Assembly: GCF_900100955.1 (NCBI RefSeq)
Contig: NZ_FNCC01000017.1
Coordinates: forward strand, 1-64,000
Length of the DNA: 64,000 bases
Direction: 5' to 3'
Origin: Lentzea fradiae
GTDB taxonomy: Bacteria; Actinomycetota; Actinomycetes; Mycobacteriales; Pseudonocardiaceae
The position numbers were made by a program, and so were the translations under genes. Within the stretch, counting starts at the first letter, position 1. The number at the start of each line of letters is the position of its first letter. Below are positions 1-7,100 of this stretch, piece by piece. The notes below the pieces were generated by a model that saw nothing but the letters and a program-made list of their open reading frames with translations, did not search any database and was not told the origin of the DNA.

Positions 1-430
1 TGAGGTTCCCCCGATAGCTCGGAGACTTTCAAGCATGGTCCGATAGGGCCTGAAGGGAGTCGTCCGTGGCAGCACCGAAGAAGTACCCCGACGAGCTGAG
101 GGCTCGTGCGGTCCGGCTGTATAGGGAGTCGGATCCGAAGCCGGTGATCCGGCGGCTGGCCGAGCAGCTCGGGGTCCATCACGAGGCACTACGCAACTGG
201 ATCCGGCAGGACGAGGCCGACCGCGGGGAGCGGGATGACAGGCCGAGCTCCGGCGAGTCGGAGGAACTGCGCAGGCTGCGGCGGGAGAACGCGGAACTGA
301 AGCGGGCCAACGAGATCCTCAAGGCGGCGAGTGCTTTTTTCGCCTCGGAACTCGACCCGACCCGGCGACGGTCGTGAAGCTCATCGCGCAGCTTCGCGGC
401 CGCTTCGGGGTCGAGCCCATCCTCCGGGTC
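1..430 (+). mobile_element. Truncated IS3-family insertion sequence (left end, orfA, start of orfB)
   Basis: An intact IS3-type OrfA is followed at 374-430 by codons reading VKLIAQLRGRFGVEPILRV, which is how actinobacterial IS3 OrfB proteins begin (RFGVEPICRVL pattern). The OrfB reading then stops matching anything and gives way to a regulator fragment. The element is therefore cut off after about 19 OrfB codons and cannot encode a full transposase. Its left terminus probably lies at or just before base 1. No right inverted repeat is visible. Confidence 0.75.
66..377 (+). CDS. IS3-family transposase OrfA (HTH subunit)
   Basis: This 103-residue protein carries the small helix-turn-helix OrfA domain of IS3 elements. 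Residues 7-50 contain the typical YPDELRARAVRLYRES start and an HTH (VIRRLAEQLGVHHEALRNWI). Residues 65-90 form the leucine-zipper coiled coil ending ELKRANEILKAAS that precedes the frameshift to OrfB. In the family, OrfA binds the terminal inverted repeats and is fused to OrfB by programmed frameshifting to give active transposase. OrfB is truncated here, so the product can at most act as a repressor-like fragment. The start is GTG at 66. Confidence 0.85.
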   Translation: MAAPKKYPDELRARAVRLYRESDPKPVIRRLAEQLGVHHEALRNWIRQDEADRGERDDRPSSGESEELRRLRRENAELKRANEILKAASAFFASELDPTRRRS

Positions 431-433
431 CGC

Positions 434-968
434 GACGCTGATCCGCTGCAAGGCGAGCATGTTGTTGCCCGGGATGCTTCAGACCACGGCGTTGATGCGC
501 TACCTCATGGAGACCGCGGGCGTCGAGCCTGAGGAGATCGATCGGCTCGTCACTCTTCGCGTTCGACGGCAGGAAGCACTGCTGGACGCCGCGCGTCAGT
601 TCGAGTTCATCATCGACCAGGCCGCGCTCGCGCGAGTGAACCTGATCGCGGACACCACAGGCATCTGGGCGGGCCAGCTCGCTCGGCTCGCCGAGGTCGT
701 GCAGCTGCCGAACGTGCGGATCAGGTGGGTGCCGTTCAGTCACGGGTTCTACCCAGGCCAGGAGAGCGACTACCACATCGTCACGTACGCGACCGACCCC
801 GAACTGCACCTGATCTACGCTGAGCGCTACGACGAGCAAGCGGTCCTGCACGAGCCGAAGGTCGTCAAGAGGTACCTGGACTTGTGGGACGCGCAGGAGA
901 AGGTCGCGCTTGAGTCGGATCAGGCGGCGAGCTTCCTCGCGTTCGTGGGCGGACCGCTGCTGTCGTGA
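434..968 (+). pseudogene. Headless DUF5753-domain regulator (N-terminal HTH missing)
   Basis: The reading frame encodes the C-terminal DUF5753 domain of actinobacterial XRE regulators. It opens with the family signature (MLLPGMLQTTALMRYLM), followed by RVRRQEALL, IIDQAALAR, and a C-terminal run with VEYATDPELHLIY-like residues. The usual 60-80 residue Xre helix-turn-helix is absent: upstream sequence becomes IS3 orfB near 430. ATG 459 opens the readable domain, but it looks like an internal methionine rather than a native start. Such regulators are normally paired with a small DUF397 protein, and one follows 40 bp downstream. I infer that IS3-associated rearrangement destroyed this gene. A DUF5753-only protein of 169 residues could still be made. 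Confidence 0.75.
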
Positions 969-1008
969 CGATTGGTGACGGCAACGGTAGAAGGGCCCGG
1001 CTTACGAG

Positions 1009-1218
1009 ATGAACGAGCCATCAGCAGCATCCGATATCAGGGCTACCCCTTGGTTCAAGTCCTCTTACAGCCAACCGAGTGAGAGCGCCTGCGTCGAGAT
1101 CCAGCACGCAGTCAGCAGGGTCGGCGTTCGCGACTCCAAGGCGCCGGACCAGGGCAGCTTGACCTTCAGGGCAGACGCTTGGACCTCCTTCACGAGCTGG
1201 GTGAGCAGCACCGTGTAG
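1009..1218 (+). CDS. DUF397 domain protein
   Basis: This 69-residue protein matches the DUF397 family: WFKSSYSQPSESACVEIQ near the start, VGVRDSKAP in the middle and a closing LTFRADAWTSFTSWV. These small actinobacterial proteins are typically encoded next to XRE/DUF5753 regulators, as here. Bld-type partners are known in Streptomyces, where the DUF397 protein modulates its cognate regulator (BldB family knowledge). Its partner upstream is broken, so the gene may be orphaned. No convincing ribosome binding site precedes the ATG at 1009. Confidence 0.85.
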   Translation: MNEPSAASDIRATPWFKSSYSQPSESACVEIQHAVSRVGVRDSKAPDQGSLTFRADAWTSFTSWVSSTV

Positions 1219-1364
1219 AGCGGTCAGTGAGCCTTCTTGAGCCGATTCACCCGAGCGCATGAATTAATCGCTGCATACCCGAGGTCCTTGGAGAAGCTCC
1301 AAGCGCAGCCGCTTTGCTGGAGATAGCCTGCCTGCTCAGGCCAATCTTCGACCGGGGGACGGCG

Positions 1365-2402
1365 GTGGCGGCTGACTGGTTGCTGGTCGAGACATTCTGC
1401 GGTGTTCGCCGGGAACCGACTGTGCTCGCGGTCGGAAGTCACCCGAAGAACATGGTTTCGGTTCGGTCCGTTCTCGGACGTGGCCCGTTCCTGCCGGATG
1501 TGCTCGGGACGATCGCTCGCGTGGTGAACGGGCGGGCGCGGGCACCGGTCGAAGCTTGAACAACCGCAGGTAAACGCCGCGTCGTGGCGCTGCCGCTTCT
1601 CTCGTACGACGGCTTGGTCCATGGTGTCCACGTGTGGGTGGGACCGCTCGGTGAAGAACCACCCGCACGTGATCCGGCAGGTGCGTGGCAGATCAACCTG
1701 ACCCGGCACGTCAGCAGCAGGTCGGACGATCTGCTGCGGCTGTACGGGACGCGGCCTGATCGGTGGCGCAATGAGCACGACCTGGCCGAGCTGTTCGCCT
1801 ACCAGCGGCTGCAGACGAACTCGGACGAGGCGAAGGCGTTGGCGCTCATCGTCAACGCGAAAGCGGGCATGGAGCACCTGGCCACCTGGACGGTCAACAG
1901 GGACGACGGTGCTCGACGTGCCGTGCACTTCGCGTGCCGTTGTGTCGAGGTGGAGGCACCTAACGGCCGGGTCGAGCTCGTGGTCCGGGGAATCACCCAC
2001 GACATCGGCCCGGCCGAGAGCGTGCCGGCCGCGCCTCCACCCGTCCCGGTCCTCCTCGCGCAGCAAGTGCTCGCGGCGGAAGCGACGCCGGGACGGTGGC
2101 GTGCGATCGTCGATCTCCGCACGATGCGGCTGCTGAAGTGGCTGGACGACCCCATGCCGGGCGTCTCTTGGACGCTGGACGCACCACACCGTCCCGCCAT
2201 TCATCGGGATGATCTGCGTGCCGCGGTCGGCCTCGCCAACGAACTCGGACTGCGTGGTCGTGCGGAAGGTGTGGTGCGGCTTCGGTCGGTCGACGGCGAC
2301 TGGGTGAAGGTTGTCGTGTCCGCTGCGCTCATGGCGCTTGATCAGCACACCACCGCCGCGCTCGTCACCCTCACCGCCTCCGAAGGTGGCAAGGTCGACT
2401 GA
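1365..2402 (+). pseudogene. GAF/PAS-like DUF5593-type protein interrupted by in-frame TGA
   Basis: GTG 1365 follows a GGGGGA ribosome site and encodes VAADWLLVETFCG...PTVLAVGSHPKNMV. This resembles the N-terminus of actinobacterial GAF/PAS proteins that I recall as DUF5593-type. The same frame stops at TGA 1557-1559 and resumes at once with KRRVVALPLLSYDGLVHGVHVWVGP, the expected next segment. It runs to 2402 with ATWTVNRDDG, VRGITHDIGPAE and a C-terminal LDQHTTAALVT. Read through, the protein would be about 345 residues. A GTG or ATG at 1584 could restart a 272-residue C-terminal part. I infer a nonsense mutation (or, less likely, a sequencing error). The family name is from memory and should be confirmed. 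Confidence 0.6.
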
Positions 2403-2432
2403 GTTGCCGGCCGCGGGGTGAGGAGCTGGCTC

Positions 2433-3263
2433 GTGAACTGCTTCGAGGCGAAGGTCGCGGTGATCACCGGAGCGGCGGCGGGTATCGGGCGGGCCTTGGC
2501 GGTTGAACTCGCACGGCGTGGGGCGCGGCTCTCACTGCTCGATCGCAACCACGGCGAGCTGGAAAAGGTCGCGGCCGATTGCGAGACACTTGGCGCTCGA
2601 GTGCGGGCGCACGTGGTCGATGTGACCGACTGGGAGGCGGTTCAGGAGGCCGCGGTTCGGACCAACTCCGATCTGGGTGGCGTGGACTCTGTGTTTGCGG
2701 CTGCCGGGATCATCCACCGTGGCAGCCTGCTCGACTCCGACGTCGCGGACCTCGAAGAGGTCATGGCCGTCAACTGGCGGGGGTTGATGTACACCGTCAA
2801 GGCGCATCTTCCCTACGTCGTGAACGCCGCCGAGGGGCGGATCGTGACGTTCTCGAGCGCTTTCGGCTTGGTCGCGATGCCGAAGTACACCGGATACAAC
2901 TCGTCGAAGTTCGCCGTCCGCGGCTTCAGTGAGTCGTTGCGCCAAGAGCTCGCGGATGCCCGCAGCGGAGTGTCGGTTACGTGTGTGTTCCCTGGGGGAG
3001 TTCGAACCTCGATCGTGCGCAACGGGCTCTTCGCAGCGGGGGAGAACCGTGATGCCGTGATCCGCGGTTTCGAGAAGCACGTCGCACGGACCGATCCTGA
3101 CGAGGCGGCGGCCGTCGTCCTGAAAGGAGCGGAACGGCGTCGAGCGCGCGTCTTCGTCGGAGCGGACGCACGCCTGGTGGCAGTGCTCGCGCGTCTTGCT
3201 GGCGGCCACTATCAAGACCTGATGCCGGTTGTGGAGCGTGTGCTGGGACGTCGGTGGGGGTGA
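2433..3263 (+). CDS. Short-chain dehydrogenase/reductase (SDR)
   Basis: This is a classical SDR of about 276 residues. It has the NAD(P)-binding glycine motif TGAAAGIG near the N-terminus, the NNAG equivalent written FAAAGI, the catalytic Ser segment (VTFSSAFG) and the YNSSK active-site tetrad residues. The proline-glycine turn PGGVRT follows. Such enzymes oxidise or reduce alcohol/carbonyl groups in the cytoplasm; the substrate cannot be told from sequence. I chose GTG 2433 because GAGGAG lies 7 nt upstream; the longer GTG at 2418 has no such site. It stands alone between the broken GAF gene and an integrase remnant. Confidence 0.85.
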   Translation: MNCFEAKVAVITGAAAGIGRALAVELARRGARLSLLDRNHGELEKVAADCETLGARVRAHVVDVTDWEAVQEAAVRTNSDLGGVDSVFAAAGIIHRGSLLDSDVADLEEVMAVNWRGLMYTVKAHLPYVVNAAEGRIVTFSSAFGLVAMPKYTGYNSSKFAVRGFSESLRQELADARSGVSVTCVFPGGVRTSIVRNGLFAAGENRDAVIRGFEKHVARTDPDEAAAVVLKGAERRRARVFVGADARLVAVLARLAGGHYQDLMPVVERVLGRRWG

Positions 3264-3358
3264 CTGGTGGGCCGACGACCGGGTTGGCTTTGTCGCTATC
3301 GAGCTGATCCCTGAGCGCAACGCTGGAGTAGCCTCGGCTGACTTCCGACGCGATCGGG

Positions 3359-3490
3359 TTCGACTACGCCACTGCACATCATGTCGAGCTCGGCATGACC
3401 GCGGCAAAGGCAGGGGTGTGCATCCCGAAGATTGTGAGTAGCCGACCCGGCCACTCGAAGGTCGCGTTCAAGCTCGACAACCTGTTCGGG
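3359..3490 (+). pseudogene. Remnant of a tyrosine integrase C-terminus
   Basis: The frame reads FDYATAHHVELG, then AGVCIPKIVSSRPGHSKVAF, then KLDNLFG. This parallels the intact integrase 21 kb to the right (AGVHPKIVSSRLGHATVAFTLDTY). The histidine of the LGH box is kept, but the nucleophilic tyrosine segment is degraded (DTY became DNL), and nothing upstream encodes the rest. It sits directly left of the attL copy, just as the live int sits left of attR. I infer that it is the tail of an older related element that had used the same tRNA-Val site. Confidence 0.75.
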
Positions 3491-3504
3491 TGCAACGGGG
3501 GTGT

Positions 3505-3611
3505 TCGGCGTGCGCAGAAAGCCGGAGGGGCTCTGATCTTTGCAGATCAGAGCCCCTCCGGCTTGTGTGGGCGATACTGGGATCGAACCAGTGACCTCTT
3601 CGGTGTGAACG
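3505..3611. repeat. attL: 107-bp direct repeat, left copy
   Basis: This is identical base for base to 24374-24480. It contains the 46-nt hairpin (3519-3564) and the 3' half of the tRNA-Val gene (3568-3611, minus orientation) up to the anticodon stem. The sequences diverge outside on both sides (T versus G at the left edge, G versus A at the right edge). The tRNA part is a partial, non-functional copy. Confidence 0.93.
3519..3564. terminator. Perfect 21-bp hairpin within attL
   Basis: A 21-bp perfect stem (starting AAGCCGGAGGGGCTC) closes over a TTGC loop. It is the same hairpin that follows int at 24388-24433. It lies between the integrase tail and the 3' end of the tRNA remnant. It can terminate transcription from either side. 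Confidence 0.8.
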
Positions 3612-4057
3612 GCACCGGGCACGTCGCTGGTGGGCGCCCCTGTCTCAGGAGCGGCGCTCTGAGCAGCGTAAATGTTTTCGTGCGTCTCAGGTGGTACCAA
3701 CACTAACGCTGCTGCGCGTGTGGTCGCGGCTACCGGTTCGGGTACAGCCGCATGCCACGCTCTTGCAATCGGTGCCTCGTCTAGAAACCGAGCTGTCGCG
3801 ATCCGCGCATCACGCGCCACGCGCTGCTCCTGTCGCGGTCCACTGCTTCGTCTTCCTCGCACCCAACGCCTGCTCCCTCCTCGGCCAACCCATCGTGCCG
3901 CACAACAACACGTTGGTCATGAGGGGAGTGGCTCTGCCTCGCAGGATCGCCTGGGCGCAGCTGGCTCAGTCCCTTCGAAGGGTCGCGGCCACCCTCAACG
4001 CTTGCGCCTCGACCGCCTGCCCGGTGCGGAGGCATTAACAATTGCTAGGACGCTCCG
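3612..4057. other. Gene-poor left end of the element
   Basis: I see no recognisable gene in this stretch. Short open frames on both strands have no family signature and no convincing start signals. It lies between attL and the promoter of the restriction-like gene, and may hold integrase arm sites or decayed sequence. Confidence 0.5.
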
Positions 4058-4094
4058 CGTGTCTGATGACACGTCTAAAGTTGTCGGCTAATGT
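4058..4094 (+). promoter_or_regulatory. Candidate promoter with overlapping operator for the GmrSD-like gene
   Basis: ATGACA (4066-4071) and TAATGT (4089-4094) are spaced by 17 bp, a good sigma-70-type arrangement. An inverted repeat CGTGTC-TGAT-GACACG (4058-4073) overlaps the -35 box. That layout would allow a repressor to block transcription. The predicted transcript start lies about 30 nt before the ATG at 4131. No regulator for it is identified. Confidence 0.5.
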
Positions 4095-4130
4095 AAATGG
4101 CTTCGATCAGGCGCGATAAGTGGGGGCAAG

Positions 4131-5954
4131 ATGACTGAAGCGGTACCCGGCGTTGAGTTGATCCCTATCAAGAGTGAGACCAAAACTATCCAGATGTGCT
4201 TCCAGCATTGCCTCTATGAGGTACCCAATTTTCAGAGACCATATAGCTGGTCGGAAGACCAGTTGGAGGACTTCTGGAACGACGTCGTACTTGCTCAAGG
4301 AGATTTCTTTTTCGGGTCTACTGTAACGTGGGTGAGCGCGAAGAGGGATCTCTTCAGGTCTACATACTCGATCATTGACGGGCAGCAGCGTCTGACCACG
4401 AGCACGATCATGCTTTCGGTTGTTCGCGATGCGTTCAATAAGGTTTCGCTGATTGCGGAAGGCGCCGATGATTCCGATGTTGGTTCGGCGGCGAAGGGGC
4501 AAGCCTCCGCGACTCAAAAGTACTTGATCGCGACGGATGACGACGGGAATTTCTACTCGGTCATAGCGCGCCCGGAAGAGATGTTTTACGAGAAAATACA
4601 AAACCCGAGCGCTATTCCCTCTGGTGCAAAATGGAATAGTAGTGCGGAGCGTCTAGGGGCTGCACGAACATTCTTCGAGAACCGCGTTCTCGGTGCCTTG
4701 GGCGACCTTTCTTTGGCGGATCAAGTCGACCGCCTGAAGTCCATAAGGGCAAATGTCTTGAAGGCACGCGTCATTCAGGTCGAGCTGACGTCGGAGGAAG
4801 ATGGATTTCTCATCTTTGAGACGTTGAATACTCGCGGAGCTGATCTGCGTATATCCGACTTGGTTAAGAACCTTCTTATTAGGGGTGGCGCGACAACGGC
4901 GCCTGACCGTGAAGCGATCGCCGCAAGGTGGAATCGTTTGGTTGACAGAGTGCAGTTGGAAAGTCTGAAACCTGACGTGGTGGATCGCTTCATTTGGCAG
5001 TCTTGGAACTCTCGGCGCGCGGCGGTGAAGGAGCCGGAGCTATTCAAAGAGATTAGTCGCCTGGTTAAAGAGGATGCTGCAAAACATCTCGACTACCTTG
5101 CCGAGCTCGAGACTGACTCGCTGACGTATCAATGGCTAGAGAATGAGGATGTCCAAACTAGGCTGAAAAAAGGTGCGGACCGCAATGCCTTTGCGGTCCG
5201 CAAGTTTGCGGATAGTGTCCGCGCCTTGGCCATTTTCAACGTGTCTGTTGCAAACTCAACAGTTTTGGCTATCGCGCGAAAGTACCAAGAGTCATCACTA
5301 GTCAAGGAGTCTCAACTTATTGAGGTGATGCGCCTGGTTGAGAACTTCCACTTCCAGTTCACTGCTCTCACCAATAGTGGGTCTACGGGAGGGACGCGGG
5401 CGAGGTATAACCGATTTGCTGTCCGTCTCGAAGCGGCTAATTCTAGGGCTGAGGTGAGTGAGGCGATCGCAGATCTCAAGGTTAAGCTCGTCGCAAGCCT
5501 GCCTTCGCGTGAATTGGCGCTCAAGGCTTTTCAGGAGCTCTTCTATGCCCCCTCTGTCAAGCTGACTCAAGCACAGAAGCCCCGTGCCCGTAAAATTTTC
5601 ATTGCGTACGTGTTGATGGCGTTCGCAAAAGCGGAGGCATCCATACCGGCAGGACAAGATCTCGCGTCCTGGTCTATTGAGCACATTAAACCTCAATCCA
5701 CTGCTGGGGATAGCTATAAAGATCCTGTGTATTCGATCGGAAACCTAACTTTGCTGACGGATGCGCTCAATAGCTCCTTGGGTGCGGCGCCCCTGTCGAA
5801 GAAGGTGGAAGCGCTGCGAAAGGGGAAAGCGTATTTTGACCCCGAGTTGGAGTCATGGGCGCATGGCGGAGCCGTTGCACCTTCGGATGCGCAGATCAAG
5901 AAGCGAGCGGAACGCTTGGCGTTGGAAGCACTTGATCGGGTCTGGAGTTTGTAG
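4131..5954 (+). CDS. GmrSD-like DUF262/DUF1524 restriction protein
   Basis: This 607-residue protein combines the two halves of GmrSD-type enzymes. The N-terminal DUF262 (GmrS-like) part carries YEVPNFQRPYSWSEDQLEDFW and the nucleotide-binding IIDGQQRLTT box, with FETLNTRGADLRISDLVKN further on. The C-terminal DUF1524 (GmrD-like, HNH/ββα-metal) part carries WSIEHIKPQ, then IGNLTLLT and a following Asn. GmrSD is a type IV system that cuts glucosyl-hydroxymethylcytosine DNA using NTP hydrolysis; related fusions restrict other modified phage DNA. The start is supported by a GGGGG site 5-9 nt upstream of the ATG. Base composition is clearly AT-richer than the flanks, with AAA and ATA codons, indicating a recently acquired cargo gene. 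The exact modified-base target is unknown. Confidence 0.85.
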   Translation: MTEAVPGVELIPIKSETKTIQMCFQHCLYEVPNFQRPYSWSEDQLEDFWNDVVLAQGDFFFGSTVTWVSAKRDLFRSTYSIIDGQQRLTTSTIMLSVVRDAFNKVSLIAEGADDSDVGSAAKGQASATQKYLIATDDDGNFYSVIARPEEMFYEKIQNPSAIPSGAKWNSSAERLGAARTFFENRVLGALGDLSLADQVDRLKSIRANVLKARVIQVELTSEEDGFLIFETLNTRGADLRISDLVKNLLIRGGATTAPDREAIAARWNRLVDRVQLESLKPDVVDRFIWQSWNSRRAAVKEPELFKEISRLVKEDAAKHLDYLAELETDSLTYQWLENEDVQTRLKKGADRNAFAVRKFADSVRALAIFNVSVANSTVLAIARKYQESSLVKESQLIEVMRLVENFHFQFTALTNSGSTGGTRARYNRFAVRLEAANSRAEVSEAIADLKVKLVASLPSRELALKAFQELFYAPSVKLTQAQKPRARKIFIAYVLMAFAKAEASIPAGQDLASWSIEHIKPQSTAGDSYKDPVYSIGNLTLLTDALNSSLGAAPLSKKVEALRKGKAYFDPELESWAHGGAVAPSDAQIKKRAERLALEALDRVWSL

Positions 5955-5997
5955 AATCGTCATTAACGCGAGCTGAAGCAGTCAACTGGAGTGCCGG

Positions 5998-6027
5998 CGT
6001 CATCGCCCGCTCGCGCGGGCGATGACG
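5998..6027. terminator. Terminator after the GmrSD-like gene
   Basis: A 13-bp perfect stem (CGTCATCGCCCGC) with a TCGC loop is followed by a modest T-rich stretch. It lies 44 nt past the stop codon. Confidence 0.75.
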
Positions 6028-6152
6028 TTCGATTCTTCAGTCTTCACGGTCGGTTTGGTCGTTCGCTACACCGGTCCGGACGACCCTTCGACGACAGCGT
6101 CCGCACGGTCCCAACGAGCGGCATAAGCGTGTTTCTCGTACAGTACTGGCTC

Positions 6153-6377
6153 ATGGCCAACCAAGAGAAGAGTTCCCGGACTGACCGAGAGCGCGCGGAA
6201 GACTACCTGCGTGAGTCCGATGAGGTTGACATGGTCAGTCATGAGCACTCGCTGTTGCTCCGCGCGCTCTATCACGAGAACCGTCACGGTAACGACTTGC
6301 TCGCAACGCATACCAAGGTGCTCGGTGAGCTGACCGAGGTCTTGAGTCGGGTTGCTCGACATCTGGGTGATCGATGA
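6153..6377 (+). CDS. Small hypothetical protein, possibly leaderless
   Basis: This 74-residue, charged, soluble protein begins MANQEKSSRTDRERAEDYLRE and continues with VSHEHSLLLRALYHENRHG. It ends in an amphipathic helix (TKVLGELTEVLSRVARHLGDR). I do not recognise the family. No ribosome binding site precedes the ATG. A TACAGT hexamer at 6140-6145 would place the transcript start at or next to the ATG, which suits a leaderless mRNA. It follows the GmrSD-like gene but is separated from it by a terminator, so it is not simply its second gene. Confidence 0.5.
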   Translation: MANQEKSSRTDRERAEDYLRESDEVDMVSHEHSLLLRALYHENRHGNDLLATHTKVLGELTEVLSRVARHLGDR

Positions 6378-6584
6378 TCACCGACCTATCTCGAATACGA
6401 ACATACGGGTCAGGCCGGTAGACGCTTCGCGTAATCGGTGGTGCGACGTTCGTTGCAGGAATCCGATCTCGATGTGGGCGCTGCAGAGAGTGTCGACGGC
6501 CTATGGCTCGTAGGCCTAATTCGGATAGGATAGAGATACTGTTCATCAAGAATTGATGTCTGCCTAAGGGGACTCCCGGCTTAT
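6378..6584. other. Intergenic region without recognisable genes
   Basis: Between the 74-residue ORF and the next small ORF I find only a short inverted repeat (GGCCTATGGCTCGTAGGCC near 6500). Base composition remains lower in GC than the rest of the element. Confidence 0.5.
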
Positions 6585-6707
6585 ATGGATGATGCTGAAT
6601 CGACCGATGGCCCTGGTAAGACCCTGTTGGTGCGAGTCCTCGATGAGGAGTCGAGTGGAGCTCTTGACGTCGGTGGCAAGGGTGTTGCGGGGATAGCGGT
6701 TTCATAA
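6585..6707 (+). CDS. Possible 40-residue small ORF
   Basis: ATG 6585 opens a 40-codon frame (MDDAESTDGPGKTLLVRVLD...) ending at TAA 6705. AAGGGG lies about 13 nt upstream, further than ideal. No family is recognised, and there is no conserved motif beyond an acidic start. It is included because it lies in an otherwise empty cargo region together with another short ORF. Confidence 0.3.
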   Translation: MDDAESTDGPGKTLLVRVLDEESSGALDVGGKGVAGIAVS

Positions 6708-6826
6708 GTCTGCTTTGATGAGGCGAGGATTCTGTGCACCGCAATCGATCATTTCATCAAGTGCCACATACCTGCTTTCTGCTACTATTGCCGGTGTAGC
6801 TCGGATTCGAGGAAGAAGGTTGTGGC

Positions 6827-6982
6827 TTGTCCGATAACTTCATGAACGGGCCTGGTGTTCACGAGAACATAGCCAGTGAAATGGCGAGGGATGGGGATCC
6901 CGCTAAGGCGCAAGTGCACGCACTGCTTGCCGTCGCGTCAGCCATCAACCGGCTTGCTGACGCTGTGGAGAACCGAGGTTAG
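6827..6982 (+). CDS. 51-residue small protein with TTG start
   Basis: TTG 6827 is preceded by GAAGAAGG at a 7-nt spacing. It opens a 51-residue frame: MSDNFMNGPGVHENIASEMARDG, then AQVHALLAVASAINRLADAVENRG. The second half would form an amphipathic alpha helix. The stop TAG is followed directly by a perfect 16-bp terminator. That strongly supports a real short transcription unit. The gene is too short for usual gene finders. Its function is unknown; small helical proteins next to element regulators are often regulatory or structural. Confidence 0.6.
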   Translation: MSDNFMNGPGVHENIASEMARDGDPAKAQVHALLAVASAINRLADAVENRG

Positions 6983-7020
6983 TGTTAGAGCCCGCCCAGT
7001 GTGTTGGGCGGGCTCTAACA
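6983..7020. terminator. Perfect 16-bp terminator hairpin
   Basis: The stem TGTTAGAGCCCGCCCA pairs exactly with TGGGCGGGCTCTAACA over a GTGTGT loop. It abuts the TAG of the 51-residue ORF and insulates the Nudix-like gene pair downstream. Confidence 0.85.
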
Positions 7021-7100
7021 CGTCGGGGCCGTCGTGGCGGTGCGAGCACTCGATCCCTCAGAGCCAAGTGGCAAGATGACCTGGGACGACGGTGGAGGAC

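Noticed and set aside
3568..3611. A second functional tRNA-Val at attL
   Set aside because: Only the 3' half up to the anticodon stem is present; the 5' half is replaced by unrelated sequence.
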